From Cytobacillus sp. NCCP-133 (GTDB lineage: Bacteria > Bacillota > Bacilli > Bacillales > Cytobacillaceae): a stretch of 64,000 nucleotides of DNA. The stretch is from positions 653,021 through 717,020 of the forward strand of contig NZ_BRVM01000001.1 of assembly GCF_026011715.1 (NCBI RefSeq), given 5' to 3'. The stretch's first letter is position 1. Every line of letters starts with the position of its first letter. The notes beneath the pieces were generated by a model. The model was given only the letters and a program-made list of their open reading frames with translations, made no database searches and had not been told where the DNA came from. The translations under genes were made by a program, and so were the position numbers. Of this stretch, positions 46,923 through 56,179 are shown in pieces.

Positions 46923-47903
46923 TTACTTCCCCTTCTTTTTCAAGATAACAGAAAGAGCATTTTCGCATACTGAAACACTCATCGGGGTAGTCCCCAAAAG
47001 TTCCCCATCAGCATGGGCCGGGATAGAATGCGAAGAACGGATGGTTATCTCCTTTCCCTCTAGTACAGCCACCTCTTCAAAGGCAACATGCTTCCCTTTA
47101 AAGACAGTTGCAAAGACAAATAATAGCTTTACCTTTGATATATTGTGGACAACCGTAAGATTTAGAATTCCGTCAAAAGGATTTGCGTCAGGGGAAATCT
47201 TCATTCCGCCTCCATAAAAGGGCTGGTTGGATAAAGTAACAAACCATGCCGATCCAAAGGAATGCTTCTTCCCGTCAATCTCGATTTCAAGATTTGAACA
47301 TTTATAGGTAAACAGCTCTCTTACCAGAAAAAAGACATAAACAAATTTGCCGAGTGAAAAATGATTTAAAAGCCCTTTGACTTTTGAACTGTTAACCTTT
47401 TCAGCAACTTGGGCATCGAATCCAGCACCCATGTTATTTATAAAATATGTTTCTTTATCTCCTGTGTGTCTTATGACGCCAATATCCGTTTTGACCGGCC
47501 TGTAATCAACTCCTTTTAGAATTTCATTTAGAGCACTTACAGGTTTTTTTGGAACTCCGAAGCCACGGGAAAAATCATTCCCTGATCCTCCCGGGATAAA
47601 GGCAATATTCACATTTGGATACAAGGCGCTCCCATTCACAACTTCATGAAGAGTTCCGTCGCCTCCGACCGCTATCAGATCCAATCGCTGCCCCTTAGCT
47701 GCTTCAGCAAAAGCTCTGGCTTGTTCTTTAGCATGCCCGGGATATTCTGTAAAGCAGGCTGAATATGAGATGCTTTCATGCTCCAGGACCTGTTTTACCT
47801 TTAGCCAGACTTTTTGGCAATTTCCATTCTTTGCCTGCGGATTGATAATAAAAATGACAGAGCTTTTATTGGCTGCAGCATTGTTATTATTGATCATCCG
47901 CAT
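46923..47903 (-). CDS. ytlR: Diacylglycerol/lipid kinase family protein YtlR
   Basis: A 326-residue protein of the DAGK catalytic family (YegS/DgkB-like). The nucleotide-binding loop is VGGDGTLHEVVNG (about 78-90); FIPGGSGNDFSRGFG (about 101-115), FINNMGAGFDAQVA and GGGMKISPDANPFDG follow, the order typical of soluble lipid kinases. It probably phosphorylates a lipid or sphingoid-like substrate at the membrane. The start codon overlaps the end of ytlQ by 17 bases, indicating translational coupling. Confidence 0.88.
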   Translation of the reverse strand: MRMINNNNAAANKSSVIFIINPQAKNGNCQKVWLKVKQVLEHESISYSACFTEYPGHAKEQARAFAEAAKGQRLDLIAVGGDGTLHEVVNGSALYPNVNIAFIPGGSGNDFSRGFGVPKKPVSALNEILKGVDYRPVKTDIGVIRHTGDKETYFINNMGAGFDAQVAEKVNSSKVKGLLNHFSLGKFVYVFFLVRELFTYKCSNLEIEIDGKKHSFGSAWFVTLSNQPFYGGGMKISPDANPFDGILNLTVVHNISKVKLLFVFATVFKGKHVAFEEVAVLEGKEITIRSSHSIPAHADGELLGTTPMSVSVCENALSVILKKKGK

Positions 47904-48858
47904 TCTCCCACTCCAGCCTCCTTACTGATGTGGTCTGGCAATAGTGAAAAAGGGCCTGGGCTCCTTTTAGCTGCATATGTTTGAGAGGGGAACGCTGGTT
48001 TCTCATACTTTGGAACCAGTCCTGATAATTACGCTTTTCTATAAATTGAACATCAAAAGGAGCTGTCGGAAAATCAATATAACCATTTCTGCACAGTATG
48101 GCTTTTTGAATTGGCAAGTCGATATCATGGAGCTCAAAAACTTTGCTTACAATCTTTTCTGTCCTGTTTAACGCCAGCAAGGGGTTAAGAATCTTCTTGT
48201 CTCCCGCTGTTCCTTTCTTGGTCCAGAACCGTTCCTTAGATCCTGAAAACACTGCTAAATCCTCTGCCTCCAAAAAACTGATGCACCAAGCTTCCGTCGG
48301 GCTTATCAATATGGATTCTGTTTCTACTGGTGCCTGCTTCAGCAAAAAAATAGGATTGTACAAAGTAAGATAAGTATCCGGAAACCTTTGCAGAAAATAT
48401 TTAAGTTTTTCATCATAATAGTATCGTTTATCAGGAAAGGATTTTTCTGTTAGAGTCGACGTGGCCCACTTCATTTGAAAACGGAAGAGCTGATCCAGAA
48501 ATTGATGCTTTAAGGTGTCGAGCGTCTCCGGACGCACTGAAAAAGAAGCTTTAAAATCAAGAGCATCCTCTGCTTCTTCTTTCTGTTGAAACACCTGCGG
48601 GCTCAATTCTTCTTCATTTTTTTCCCGCTTTAAGAAACTCTTTAATTTATCCATAAGAGGTTCTTTTTCTTCATCAGTCCAGCCGCTGCTGCCTGAAAAC
48701 TGGTCCTCCGGCTCGAAGATGGAGCTTTCCTTTGATTCCCATGCATGATGCCACTTACCCCACTGCTGTTTCTTCAGTCTGACAAAACGGGAAGGATAGA
48801 TAAAAATATCCTGTTCATAACGTGAAACATAATCCTGCAATTTAATTAACTGTCCCAT
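47887..48858 (-). CDS. ytlQ: YtlQ-like protein, possibly nuclease-related
   Basis: A 323-residue cytoplasmic protein starting MGQLIKLQDYVSRYEQDIFI. It is placed between ytlR and the ytlP gene as YtlQ is in B. subtilis. A charged middle (about 50-115) is followed by LKYFLQRFPDTYLTLYNPIF and ESILISPTEAWCISFLEAED. The latter is loosely reminiscent of NERD (nuclease-related) domains, but I cannot see a full catalytic set. Function is unknown. It overlaps ytlR by 17 bases. Confidence 0.75.
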   Translation of the reverse strand: MGQLIKLQDYVSRYEQDIFIYPSRFVRLKKQQWGKWHHAWESKESSIFEPEDQFSGSSGWTDEEKEPLMDKLKSFLKREKNEEELSPQVFQQKEEAEDALDFKASFSVRPETLDTLKHQFLDQLFRFQMKWATSTLTEKSFPDKRYYYDEKLKYFLQRFPDTYLTLYNPIFLLKQAPVETESILISPTEAWCISFLEAEDLAVFSGSKERFWTKKGTAGDKKILNPLLALNRTEKIVSKVFELHDIDLPIQKAILCRNGYIDFPTAPFDVQFIEKRNYQDWFQSMRNQRSPLKHMQLKGAQALFHYCQTTSVRRLEWENADDQ

Positions 48859-48993
48859 TTCTCCTAGCCCTGCTTTCGTAAAAACTTCTATCTATCTGCT
48901 ATATGTTCAAAGCTCTTTTAATACTGACTGTGGTTTTCTCTGCAAATTTCAGTAAGAAAATCAAAGTACGTAAAAAATCTATGTATCTAAATG

Positions 48994-49572
48994 TTATTCC
49001 ACCAAAAGCGGAAAGATGGCAATACTTTCGTATTTTGGTGTTTTGTCTAAATGTGTACGGTAGAGAACAACCCCAGAAGCAGAGAATTCAATTGTTTTTT
49101 CTTTAAAAGGGTTATACTGATCAAGCATGCTTTTTTGAAAGTTCTCAGAACCAATCCATTTTCTTGCTATTGTGATGTGAGGCTTAAAAGGTCTTTTCTC
49201 CAATTTAAACCCGGCTTCCTTGCATGCGGAAAAAACCTGATCCCTTAAATAATGAAGCCTTTCCTCCCGCTCGGTATCACTCCAAAAAATTCTCGGAGCA
49301 CTTTCATTTCCAAAAACACCTAGCCGATTTATGAACAGCGGAAATGATTTTACATTTTTGATAGAGTCAGCCACCAGCTTTGCTGCAGCAATGAGCTTGT
49401 CCTCAGGCGCCGATCCCAAAAATGCCAAAGTAATATGGTAATCGTCATGATGAACCCAGCGGCTAAAGGGGAATTTCCCTTTCAATTCTTCACAATGCTC
49501 ATTGAGTTTCTTTTTTGTCTCGGAAGGCAATTTTAGCGCAAAGAAAAAATGCGCATTTTGCTGATTTCCCAC
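48994..49572 (-). CDS. thpR: RNA 2',3'-cyclic phosphodiesterase (YtlP/ThpR)
   Basis: A 2H phosphoesterase-fold protein of 192 residues with the two HxT motifs: YHITLAFLGS (about 45-54) and KPHITIARKW (about 130-139). The family opens 2',3'-cyclic phosphates at RNA ends. I choose GTG 49572 because AGGGG lies eight bases upstream and the protein then begins VGNQQNAHFFFALKLP, as relatives do. The ATG 13 codons earlier sits directly on AAGGG with no spacer. It lies next to ytlQ, as in B. subtilis. Confidence 0.88.
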   Translation of the reverse strand: MGNQQNAHFFFALKLPSETKKKLNEHCEELKGKFPFSRWVHHDDYHITLAFLGSAPEDKLIAAAKLVADSIKNVKSFPLFINRLGVFGNESAPRIFWSDTEREERLHYLRDQVFSACKEAGFKLEKRPFKPHITIARKWIGSENFQKSMLDQYNPFKEKTIEFSASGVVLYRTHLDKTPKYESIAIFPLLVE

Positions 49573-49842
49573 TGAATCAACCCCTATATTTTTACCTATT
49601 TTATCAAACATCCCTTAAAATTGGCAGTTCCTTTATTAAAGCCATCCCTAATATTTAAAATAATTTAAAACCCTTTGATTTGATTGGAATAGTCTGTTTT
49701 AGGTATGATGAATATGATATAACTTAATTATAGATTCCCTAAATGCGAATGGAATTAAACGGAAACACACAAAATAACAGCGGGATAGAAGCGATCTTGT
49801 TTGTTATATAATTTTTCAGCCTTTATCGAAAGGGAGAGTCAG

Positions 49843-50775
49843 ATGAAAATAGTCAATAATATTGCAGATTTAATCGGCGATACTCCGCTTGTAAAATTAA
49901 ACAGGCTTGCTCCGGAAAATGGCGCAAGCGTTTATGCCAAGCTTGAATTTTACAACCCAAGCCGAAGCGTAAAAGATCGCGCTGCCTTTAACATGATTGT
50001 TGAAGCAGAGAAGGCAGGCAAATTAAAGCCCGGTTCAACCATCATTGAACCGACAAGCGGGAACACGGGTATTGGACTGGCAATGAATGCTGCCGCCCGT
50101 GGCTATAAAGCCATTCTTGTTATGCCGGATACGATGACGGCTGAACGGATCAATCTTTTAAAAGCATATGGTGCAGAGGTCGTTCTGACGCCAGGAGATG
50201 ACAAAATGCCGGGAGCCATTCAAAAAGCCAATGAACTGGCTGACGAAATTCCAAACAGCTATGTTCCGATGCAATTCGAAAACAGTGCCAACCCGGATGC
50301 GCATAGGCATTCGACGGCACTGGAAATTATCGACGGCATGAAGCAAATTGGCAAAAACCTTTCCGCATTCGTTGCTACTGCGGGAACAGGCGGAACCATT
50401 ACAGGTACTGGAGAAGTTCTTAAAGAGCATTACCAAGGACTGGAAGTTCATGTTGTTGAGCCAAAAGGCTCGCCAGTATTATCTGGAGGAAAACCCGGAA
50501 AACATAAACTTGTCGGCACAAGTCCAGGGTTTATTCCGGAAATTTTAAATACAGATGTTTACGATGAAATTCATCAAATCAAAGATGAAGATGCTTATGA
50601 TACAACACGCAGGATGGCGAGAGAGGAAGGCATTCTTGTGGGTCCATCATCAGGGGCAGCCTGCTTTGCTGCCATCCAGGTAGCAAAGAGGCTACCGCCG
50701 GAAGACGTTGTTGTATTTATCGTTTGTGATACAGGCGAAAGATATCTTTCAAGTGACCTATTCCAATTTGAATAA
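49843..50775 (+). CDS. ytkP: Cysteine synthase-like PLP enzyme YtkP
   Basis: An O-acetylserine sulfhydrylase-type enzyme, 310 residues, making L-cysteine from O-acetylserine and sulfide. The PLP lysine is in NPSRSVKDRAAF (about 36-47). The substrate loop PTSGNTGIGLAMNAAARGYK (about 70-89), the phosphate-binding GTGGTITGTGEVLKE (about 178-192) and the late GPSSGAAC (about 269-276) are all present. ATG 49843 has AAAGGGAGAG upstream. It probably is a second CysK paralogue, as YtkP is in B. subtilis. Cystathionine beta-synthase activity cannot be excluded. Confidence 0.92.
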   Translation: MKIVNNIADLIGDTPLVKLNRLAPENGASVYAKLEFYNPSRSVKDRAAFNMIVEAEKAGKLKPGSTIIEPTSGNTGIGLAMNAAARGYKAILVMPDTMTAERINLLKAYGAEVVLTPGDDKMPGAIQKANELADEIPNSYVPMQFENSANPDAHRHSTALEIIDGMKQIGKNLSAFVATAGTGGTITGTGEVLKEHYQGLEVHVVEPKGSPVLSGGKPGKHKLVGTSPGFIPEILNTDVYDEIHQIKDEDAYDTTRRMAREEGILVGPSSGAACFAAIQVAKRLPPEDVVVFIVCDTGERYLSSDLFQFE

Positions 50776-50781
50776 AATATT

Positions 50782-50813
50782 GAAAAACCCCCGGCGCTCC
50801 TCCGGGGGTTTTG
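50782..50813 (+). terminator. Intrinsic terminator of ytkP
   Basis: AAAACCCCCGG(CGCTC)CTCCGGGGGTTTT. Confidence 0.88.
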
Positions 50814-50829
50814 CGTTTCAACATCTTTA

Positions 50830-51690
50830 TTAAACCTGCAAGCTCCCGCATTGCCTCTCAATTTCTGTCTCAAAAAGATCTTGCAGCTTCCTTGTAAGAG
50901 GTCCAGGGGTACCAGCGCCTATCGGTTTCCCTTCAATTTCAGTAATAGGTGTAATTTCTGCAGACGTGCTGGACAAAAATACTTCATCTGCTTGTTTTAA
51001 ATCCTCAATTGTAAAAGCAGTTTCTTCCAGAGCAATTTCGTTTGCCTGGCAAAGTTCATTGATCTTGCGGCGTGTAATGCCGTTAAGAATCAGATTCGTA
51101 GCAGGATGCGTGCAAATCTTTCCATTCCTGACAATGGCAATATTGGACGAGCTTCCTTCTGTTACTGTTTCTCCGCGGTGCTGAATGGCTTCGAAGCATC
51201 CTGACTGTGCTGCTTTTTGTTTAGCCATGATGTTGCCAAGCAAATTCAGGCTCTTAATATCACAGCGAAGCCAGCGGATGTCTTCAACTAAAAGGGCTTT
51301 TACACCTTTTTTCATGTTTTCTTCAGGCCTTGTTGTTTCACGTGTATAGGCTGTGAATGCAGGGAGCACATCTTCGCCAGGATATGCATGGTTTCTTGGC
51401 GAAGTGCCCCTCGTAAATTGCATGTACACAATCCCCAGTTCCAGTTTATTTTTCACAATCATCTGTTCAAGCAGATGTTTTAGCTTTTTAACGGGATAAG
51501 AGATGTTCAGTTCAATTTTTTTTCCGCTTTCCAAAAGCCGCTCAAGATGCTCTTCAGCTGTAAACATTTTTCCATTATAAACTCGAATCACTTCATAAAC
51601 GCCATCACCAAATTGATAGCCGCGGTCTTCCATATCCACTTTTGCTTTAGAACGATCAATAAATTCCCCATTCAAAATAACATATTCCAT
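50830..51690 (-). CDS. dat: D-amino-acid transaminase
   Basis: A fold-type IV PLP aminotransferase of 286 residues that interconverts D-alanine and D-glutamate for the cell wall. It begins MEYVILNGEFIDRSKAKVDM with EDRGYQFGDGVYEVIRVYNG, typical of D-amino-acid transaminase. The PLP lysine lies in RCDIKSLNLLGNIMAKQKA (about 141-159), and the tail has VTEGSSSNIAIV and FLSSTSAEITPITEI. ATG 51690 is preceded by AGGGAGTGGCAGG. A branched-chain aminotransferase is less likely given the length and RGYQFGDG. It sits downstream of pepV. Confidence 0.93.
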   Translation of the reverse strand: MEYVILNGEFIDRSKAKVDMEDRGYQFGDGVYEVIRVYNGKMFTAEEHLERLLESGKKIELNISYPVKKLKHLLEQMIVKNKLELGIVYMQFTRGTSPRNHAYPGEDVLPAFTAYTRETTRPEENMKKGVKALLVEDIRWLRCDIKSLNLLGNIMAKQKAAQSGCFEAIQHRGETVTEGSSSNIAIVRNGKICTHPATNLILNGITRRKINELCQANEIALEETAFTIEDLKQADEVFLSSTSAEITPITEIEGKPIGAGTPGPLTRKLQDLFETEIERQCGSLQV

Positions 51691-51773
51691 ATTTCCTGCC
51701 ACTCCCTGTGCCTGGTTTCTTTATTATTGTTTTGCTGTTTTTTTAACAAATCTTTGGGCCATCATAACAGGGT

Positions 51774-53198
51774 TTAAGTCTCTTTCGCAAGCTCATATAT
51801 AGCCTGTGCATAAATAGCTGTTGCTCTCAGCAAGTCTTCTATAAACATATATTCATCTTTTTGGTGGGCAATGTCTTCCCTTCCGGGGAATAGCGGCCCG
51901 AAAGCAACACCAGACTTCAAGGAGCGTGCATAGGTGCCCCCTCCGATGGATAATAGTTCTGCTTTATTGCCTGTCTGCTGTTCATATACTTTTCTCAGTG
52001 TTTGAATCAGGAAATCATCCTCTTTTACATGGTGAGGCTTGGAATCAGTAAAATTCTCCAACCTGAAGTGTTCTTTCTCTGCCAGGTTCAGCAGCTGACC
52101 CTTTGTTTCTTCCATATCATTTGTAACAGGGTAACGAACATTAAAGCCCAGACGGCCGCCATTTTCCTGTGAATAGGATAGTTTGCCGACATTGACGGTT
52201 AAGTCGCCCGTTTTTTCATCCGTACAAGCGATTCCAAGCTTCCCTCCCCTGGAATCATCACATAGAAATCGGGTTACGAATTCAAAGTACTGGGATGCTT
52301 TAGCATCTATTTGAAGGGAGGCAAGAAATGATGCCAAAAGAATGCCGGCATTCTTTCCATTGTCCGGTTCCATTCCATGAGCCGATACTCCCTGAAGTTC
52401 AAGAATCAATTCCCCATTATCGATGTAATATTTACCCTCAAGCTCCGTTTTTTTAAGAAAATGGATATACCTCTGCACTGCCTCTGTCTGTTCAAGGTGG
52501 ACAACTAGGCTGGCTTTCGCAAAGTCGGGAACCATATTGTACCTTCTTCCAGACTGAAAAGAAATGACTTCAGCCAATACGTCTTTTTCTGATTCTTCGT
52601 ATTTTCCGATCTGGACGAAGTCAAAATCAGTTATACCCTTTTCGGCGTAAATGATTGGGAAGTCAGCATCCGGGGCGAATCCCATTGCCGGCATTTCCTC
52701 TTGCTTAAAATAATGTTCAACACAGCGCCAATCACTTTCCTCGTCTGTTCCAATAATCATGCGGACACGCTTGCTCAGAGGCAACTCCAATTCCTTTACG
52801 ATTTTCATGGCATAATAAGCAGCCATTGTCGGGCCTTTATCGTCAATGGCACCTCTGGCAAAAATCTTTCCATCGCGGATTTCCGCTCCAAAAGGATCGC
52901 TTGTCCAGCCGTCACCTTCTGGGACAACATCAACATGGCAAAGCACCCCAACGATCTCTTCGCCTTGGCCAAACTCTAGGTGGCCTGCCAAATTGCCGAC
53001 ATTTTTCGCTGTGAAGCCATCCTTTTCACCAAGATCGAGCATAAAATCGAGGGCTTCTTTGACACCTTCCCCAAGCGGCGCAGCTTCTGAAGCGTTTTCC
53101 TCATCCAGGAGACTTTTAATCCTTAAAAGTTTTTGGGTATCTTCTATTAAAGCATCCTTTCTTTTTTCCACTTCTTTCTTCCAATCCAGAACATTCAT
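51774..53198 (-). CDS. pepV: Dipeptidase PepV (M20 family)
   Basis: A 474-residue zinc dipeptidase acting on short peptides, including D-Ala-containing dipeptides in relatives. It has the LCHVDVVPEGDGWTSDPFGA metal segment (His and Asp, about 86-105), GAIDDKGPTMAAYY (Asp, about 115-128), GTDEESDWRC (Glu-Glu, about 148-157), the large lid domain and the C-terminal FGPLFPGREDIAHQKDEYM (His). AAGGAGG precedes the ATG. It begins 16 bases after the K+ channel gene ends, so they form an operon. Confidence 0.94.
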   Translation of the reverse strand: MNVLDWKKEVEKRKDALIEDTQKLLRIKSLLDEENASEAAPLGEGVKEALDFMLDLGEKDGFTAKNVGNLAGHLEFGQGEEIVGVLCHVDVVPEGDGWTSDPFGAEIRDGKIFARGAIDDKGPTMAAYYAMKIVKELELPLSKRVRMIIGTDEESDWRCVEHYFKQEEMPAMGFAPDADFPIIYAEKGITDFDFVQIGKYEESEKDVLAEVISFQSGRRYNMVPDFAKASLVVHLEQTEAVQRYIHFLKKTELEGKYYIDNGELILELQGVSAHGMEPDNGKNAGILLASFLASLQIDAKASQYFEFVTRFLCDDSRGGKLGIACTDEKTGDLTVNVGKLSYSQENGGRLGFNVRYPVTNDMEETKGQLLNLAEKEHFRLENFTDSKPHHVKEDDFLIQTLRKVYEQQTGNKAELLSIGGGTYARSLKSGVAFGPLFPGREDIAHQKDEYMFIEDLLRATAIYAQAIYELAKET

Positions 53199-53213
53199 CG
53201 GGTTTCCTCCTTA

Positions 53214-54233
53214 TCATTGTTCAGCTGTCAATTTTATATATGTATCATGGTCACAAATAATATATAATATGGCTCCTTGCGGGATATTCTCCTCCAGCCG
53301 GCGGTTAATATTCATATCCTGGCCTGAACTGATTAAGGTTGCCCCTTTTTCAAGCAAATGATGAAATGCATCCCTGTAAGTCACCCACTCCGAAGATACG
53401 GGAATCTGATATAAATCCTCCCCCACTTTACGGCTCATCAACTGTGAGTAGATCGTAGTCGCTCCTTTGGAAAGAACCGCCTGTGCAGCCATTCTGGAGA
53501 TCATTTCATCTGAAATAATAAACTCATCAACAGACACATGCTTAAACAGGTCCATGTGTTTCTCTACCTTTAATTCAACTGTAATATGCAGATCGCCTGC
53601 AAGACGCTCAATTCCAGTAGCAATCAATAAGGATTTCCCATCTGTCAGCTGGTTATCTTCAATTGAGTCATCCGCGAAAATGATAACACTTTTAGCATCT
53701 TTAATATTGGCCATTTCCAGAACCGCTTCATCAGCAGCATCTCCATGGACAAAATGAACAATATCATGTTTCACCGGCGTTTTCTCCAGCATGGCGACCA
53801 GCACGATTTCTTTTTTTGGATCGGCTAACCTGATTTCTTCCAAAGCATGCTCCGCTTTCTTAGACCAGCCGACAACGACAATATGATTTCTCCCATTATA
53901 ACTCATCTTCCCCTCCTCCTGCTTAACACGGAATTGCGCAAAGCCTTCTACTAATTTCCCAATGACAATTCCGATTAGGCCAATTCCAATCAAGTACAAG
54001 AATATGGCATACACTCTTCCGGCAACTGAGACCGGGTAAAAATCGCCATATCCAACTGTCGTTACCGTTGTCATCACCCACCAAAAAGAATCAAAATAAT
54101 TGGTAAAGGTCTGAGGTTCTATAAGTGTCATCAATATCGTGCTGCATATAATCAAAAGTCCGCTTGAAAGAAAGATCAGCCAGTTATTAAGCGTATAAAG
54201 CCTTTTAAGAAACCTTCTAAATAGAATGTCCAT
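53214..54233 (-). CDS. Ion channel with RCK/TrkA-N domain (YugO-like K+ channel)
   Basis: A 339-residue potassium channel subunit. Two membrane helices (about 17-38 and 72-94) flank a pore helix and the selectivity filter TTVGYGDFYP (TVGYGD at 59-64). The cytoplasmic region begins NHIVVVGWSKKAEHAL, an RCK/TrkA-N Rossmann domain (about 112-235), followed by a TrkA-C-like part. This is the MthK/YugO layout. ATG 54233 lies just after GGAGAAGGAGGG; an upstream in-frame ATG (18 codons earlier) is less well placed. It is the first gene before pepV. Confidence 0.9.
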   Translation of the reverse strand: MDILFRRFLKRLYTLNNWLIFLSSGLLIICSTILMTLIEPQTFTNYFDSFWWVMTTVTTVGYGDFYPVSVAGRVYAIFLYLIGIGLIGIVIGKLVEGFAQFRVKQEEGKMSYNGRNHIVVVGWSKKAEHALEEIRLADPKKEIVLVAMLEKTPVKHDIVHFVHGDAADEAVLEMANIKDAKSVIIFADDSIEDNQLTDGKSLLIATGIERLAGDLHITVELKVEKHMDLFKHVSVDEFIISDEMISRMAAQAVLSKGATTIYSQLMSRKVGEDLYQIPVSSEWVTYRDAFHHLLEKGATLISSGQDMNINRRLEENIPQGAILYIICDHDTYIKLTAEQ

Positions 54234-54304
54234 CCCTCCTTCTCCAACAATATCATTATAAATAATTTCGCCGATATTTTCCTCCACTATTAAATCCTAG
54301 CTGC

Positions 54305-54421
54305 TCACAGTCCTCGGGGAACACCTAATTGAGAAAATAAGAACAGCCAGAAAGCCACAATAAGGCCTAATAGCAAAATCGCAATGATAAATAATGCCAT
54401 AGCCTGAGGCAATATCCACAT
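54305..54421 (-). CDS. Possible 38-residue membrane peptide
   Basis: A very short frame upstream of the K+ channel gene: MWILPQAMALFIIAILLLGL, then IVAFWLFLFSQLGVPRGL. Almost the whole peptide is one long membrane helix with a short polar tail. A strong AGGAGGAG lies 18 bases before this ATG. It is better spaced for a different-frame ATG at 54434, whose reading is less coherent, so the true start is unclear and a frameshift is possible. Coding status is unproven. Confidence 0.35.
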   Translation of the reverse strand: MWILPQAMALFIIAILLLGLIVAFWLFLFSQLGVPRGL

Positions 54422-54434
54422 TCAATAAGTTCAT

Positions 54435-54829
54435 ATTTTCTCCTCCTGACAATACTTACGGACCAGAAAGGAAAAGGTTGCCTATCTTTAAAGGTTTTTT
54501 AAGGCTTTTTCAAAGGAATTTTTTTAAGATTTATCCCGAATCCAAATTCCTCCAGAGAGGATAAGTTACCCATTGATTACCAAACAAATATATTAGACTT
54601 TTTGAATTTTCAGTACATATTACTAGCCCCCTCCACCATAAGGTATAGTAAAGCCGTTTCCCAAGAATGTTTATCCCGGCACATAAAGGGAAAATAAACA
54701 TACATTAAAAAGGAGGGAGAAGCACAGACTAGGAAGGGAAGCGTAAATATTTTGTAAATTTGTTTCCTTAAAGTAGAAATTATCAGATAATAGAGTTACA
54801 ATATAGTCAGATGTATGACATCTAGTTAG
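54435..54829. other. Intergenic region upstream of ytzE
   Basis: This is AT-rich. At 54709-54720 there is a strong ribosome-site-like AAAAAGGAGGGAG with no start codon in range, and GTTTATCCC..GGGAAAATAAAC forms an imperfect inverted repeat just before it (about 54668-54700). I see no credible gene. Promoters of ytzE and of the K+ channel operon are expected here but not identified. Confidence 0.4.
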
Positions 54830-54898
54830 AAAAAGCGTAAGGCCTTGACCATCCCTGATAACTTGAGGGGGTAGGCACTAACGCAAAACAGATGTCGA
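54830..54898 (+). repeat. Modular hairpin repeat, copy H (divergent, about 69 bp)
   Basis: It has the left end AAAAAGCGTAAGGCCTTGAC, CATCCCTGATAAC, then a GAGGGGGTAGGC right-end block that has decayed (CACTAACGCAAAACAGATGTCG). It lies about 160 bases upstream of ytzE. Confidence 0.65.
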
Positions 54899-55057
54899 TG
54901 TTCAAAGTTTTTACTTTCTTTTATTGAAAATAACCAGAATACAAAGGAGTTGTCTGGGGAAAAGAAAACTACATACCTTTGGAGGGATATCCTTCAATGT
55001 AGCTGTCGGTTGCAGGGAATTGCCATGGGGTTTGAAAAAAGGATAGGGAGTGGTTTT

Positions 55058-55279
55058 TTGAAACCTTCAACTAACCGGATGTTAAACCGTGTAAAATCCG
55101 TCTACATGTTTATCAGTAAGCGCGGAACTGTAACAACTCAGGAGCTTGTAGAGGAATTTGGTATTACTCCTCGCACCATACAAAGAGATTTGAATGTCCT
55201 TGCCTACAATGACTTGGTGAAAAGCCCAAGCAGAGGCAAATGGACCATTACACAAAAGAAAGTAAAGATATCATCTTAA
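55058..55279 (+). CDS. ytzE: Small DeoR-type HTH regulator YtzE
   Basis: A 73-residue winged-helix protein consisting of the DeoR-type DNA-binding domain alone, without an effector domain. It has NRMLNRVKSVYMFISKRGTV then TTQELVEEFGITPRTIQRDL at about 20-39, and SPSRGKWTITQKKVKI at the end, nearly as I recall B. subtilis YtzE. I choose TTG 55058 because AGGGAG lies seven bases upstream and the length then equals YtzE. The in-frame codons before it (from 54950) lack family similarity. Targets are unknown. Confidence 0.87.
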   Translation: MKPSTNRMLNRVKSVYMFISKRGTVTTQELVEEFGITPRTIQRDLNVLAYNDLVKSPSRGKWTITQKKVKISS

Positions 55280-55309
55280 CAAGAAAGATAACCCACATAA
55301 TAGATTTAG

Positions 55310-55340
55310 AAAAATCGCCCCGAACTGGGCGATTTTTTTG
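55310..55340. terminator. Bidirectional terminator between ytzE and ytzG
   Basis: AAAATCGCCC(CGAACT)GGGCGATTTTTTT. Confidence 0.9.
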
Positions 55341-55343
55341 TCT

Positions 55344-56063
55344 TTATTTTACTTCATAACTCAGCAGCATTTTGAGCTCTTCATCTGTCAGCTCCCGATA
55401 CTCTCCCAATTCCAGTGTTTCATCAAGCTCGAGAGGTCCCATTGTGAGCCTTTTTAAATAAATGACTCTTTTCCCAACTGCTTCAAACATTCTTTTCACC
55501 TGATGAAATTTTCCTTCTGTAATCGTTAATTCAATATCAGAAGTTATGCCTAATTTCAATATTTTCAGTTCTCCTGGCTTCGTTTCATAGCCATCTTCCA
55601 AGATAACACCTTCCTTAAAAGCAGCAATATCGTCCTCTGTTACCTCGCTGTTAATGACAGCATAGTAGGTTTTAGGAACATGCTTCTTTGGAGAAAGCAG
55701 CCGATGTGCAAGCTGGCCGTCATTCGTCAGCAGCAAAAGGCCTTCTGTATCCTTATCAAGTCGCCCAACAGGGAAAGGAGATAATACAAGGTCCTCCATC
55801 TCCAGCAAATCCACAACTGTCTCAAATTGGGAGTCTTCCGTTGCAGAAATCACACCAGGCGGCTTGTTCATCATCAAATAGACGAACTCTTTATATTCAA
55901 CCCTCTCACCATTGATAATGACAGCATCCTCCTCAGGATTTACATGGTGTTTCGGATCTTTCACTTTTTCATCGTTAACGGTTACACCCCCGTCTTTTAA
56001 TAGCTTTTTAACATCTTTTCGGCTGCCAAATCCAAGATTGGCCAGCATTTTATCAATTCTCAT
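55344..56063 (-). CDS. ytzG: 16S rRNA pseudouridine synthase, RsuA family (YtzG)
   Basis: A 239-residue RsuA/RluB/E/F-type enzyme that isomerises a uridine in rRNA (16S U516 in E. coli RsuA). The N-terminal S4 domain (MRIDKMLANLGFGSRKDVKK) is followed by the catalytic motif FPVGRLDKDTEGLLLLTNDG at about 98-117 (Asp nucleophile in RLD) and HRLLSPKKHVPKTYYA. LTITEGKFHQVKRMF is near the C-terminus. It belongs next to the MurJ gene ytgP, as in B. subtilis. Confidence 0.93.
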   Translation of the reverse strand: MRIDKMLANLGFGSRKDVKKLLKDGGVTVNDEKVKDPKHHVNPEEDAVIINGERVEYKEFVYLMMNKPPGVISATEDSQFETVVDLLEMEDLVLSPFPVGRLDKDTEGLLLLTNDGQLAHRLLSPKKHVPKTYYAVINSEVTEDDIAAFKEGVILEDGYETKPGELKILKLGITSDIELTITEGKFHQVKRMFEAVGKRVIYLKRLTMGPLELDETLELGEYRELTDEELKMLLSYEVK

Positions 56064-56179
56064 TGTTGGACCTCCAATTAATTTCTAAATTAATGGGCAT
56101 CTATCTATTCCAACGCAGCCCGGTATTGCATAGACTACTATCATATATTCGGATGAATACGTTAGAGGAGATGGTTCGT

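Noticed and set aside
54950-55057. N-terminal extension of ytzE
   Set aside because: The upstream codons have no ribosome site and no similarity to the family. TTG 55058 has AGGGAG at the right distance and gives the family length of 73.
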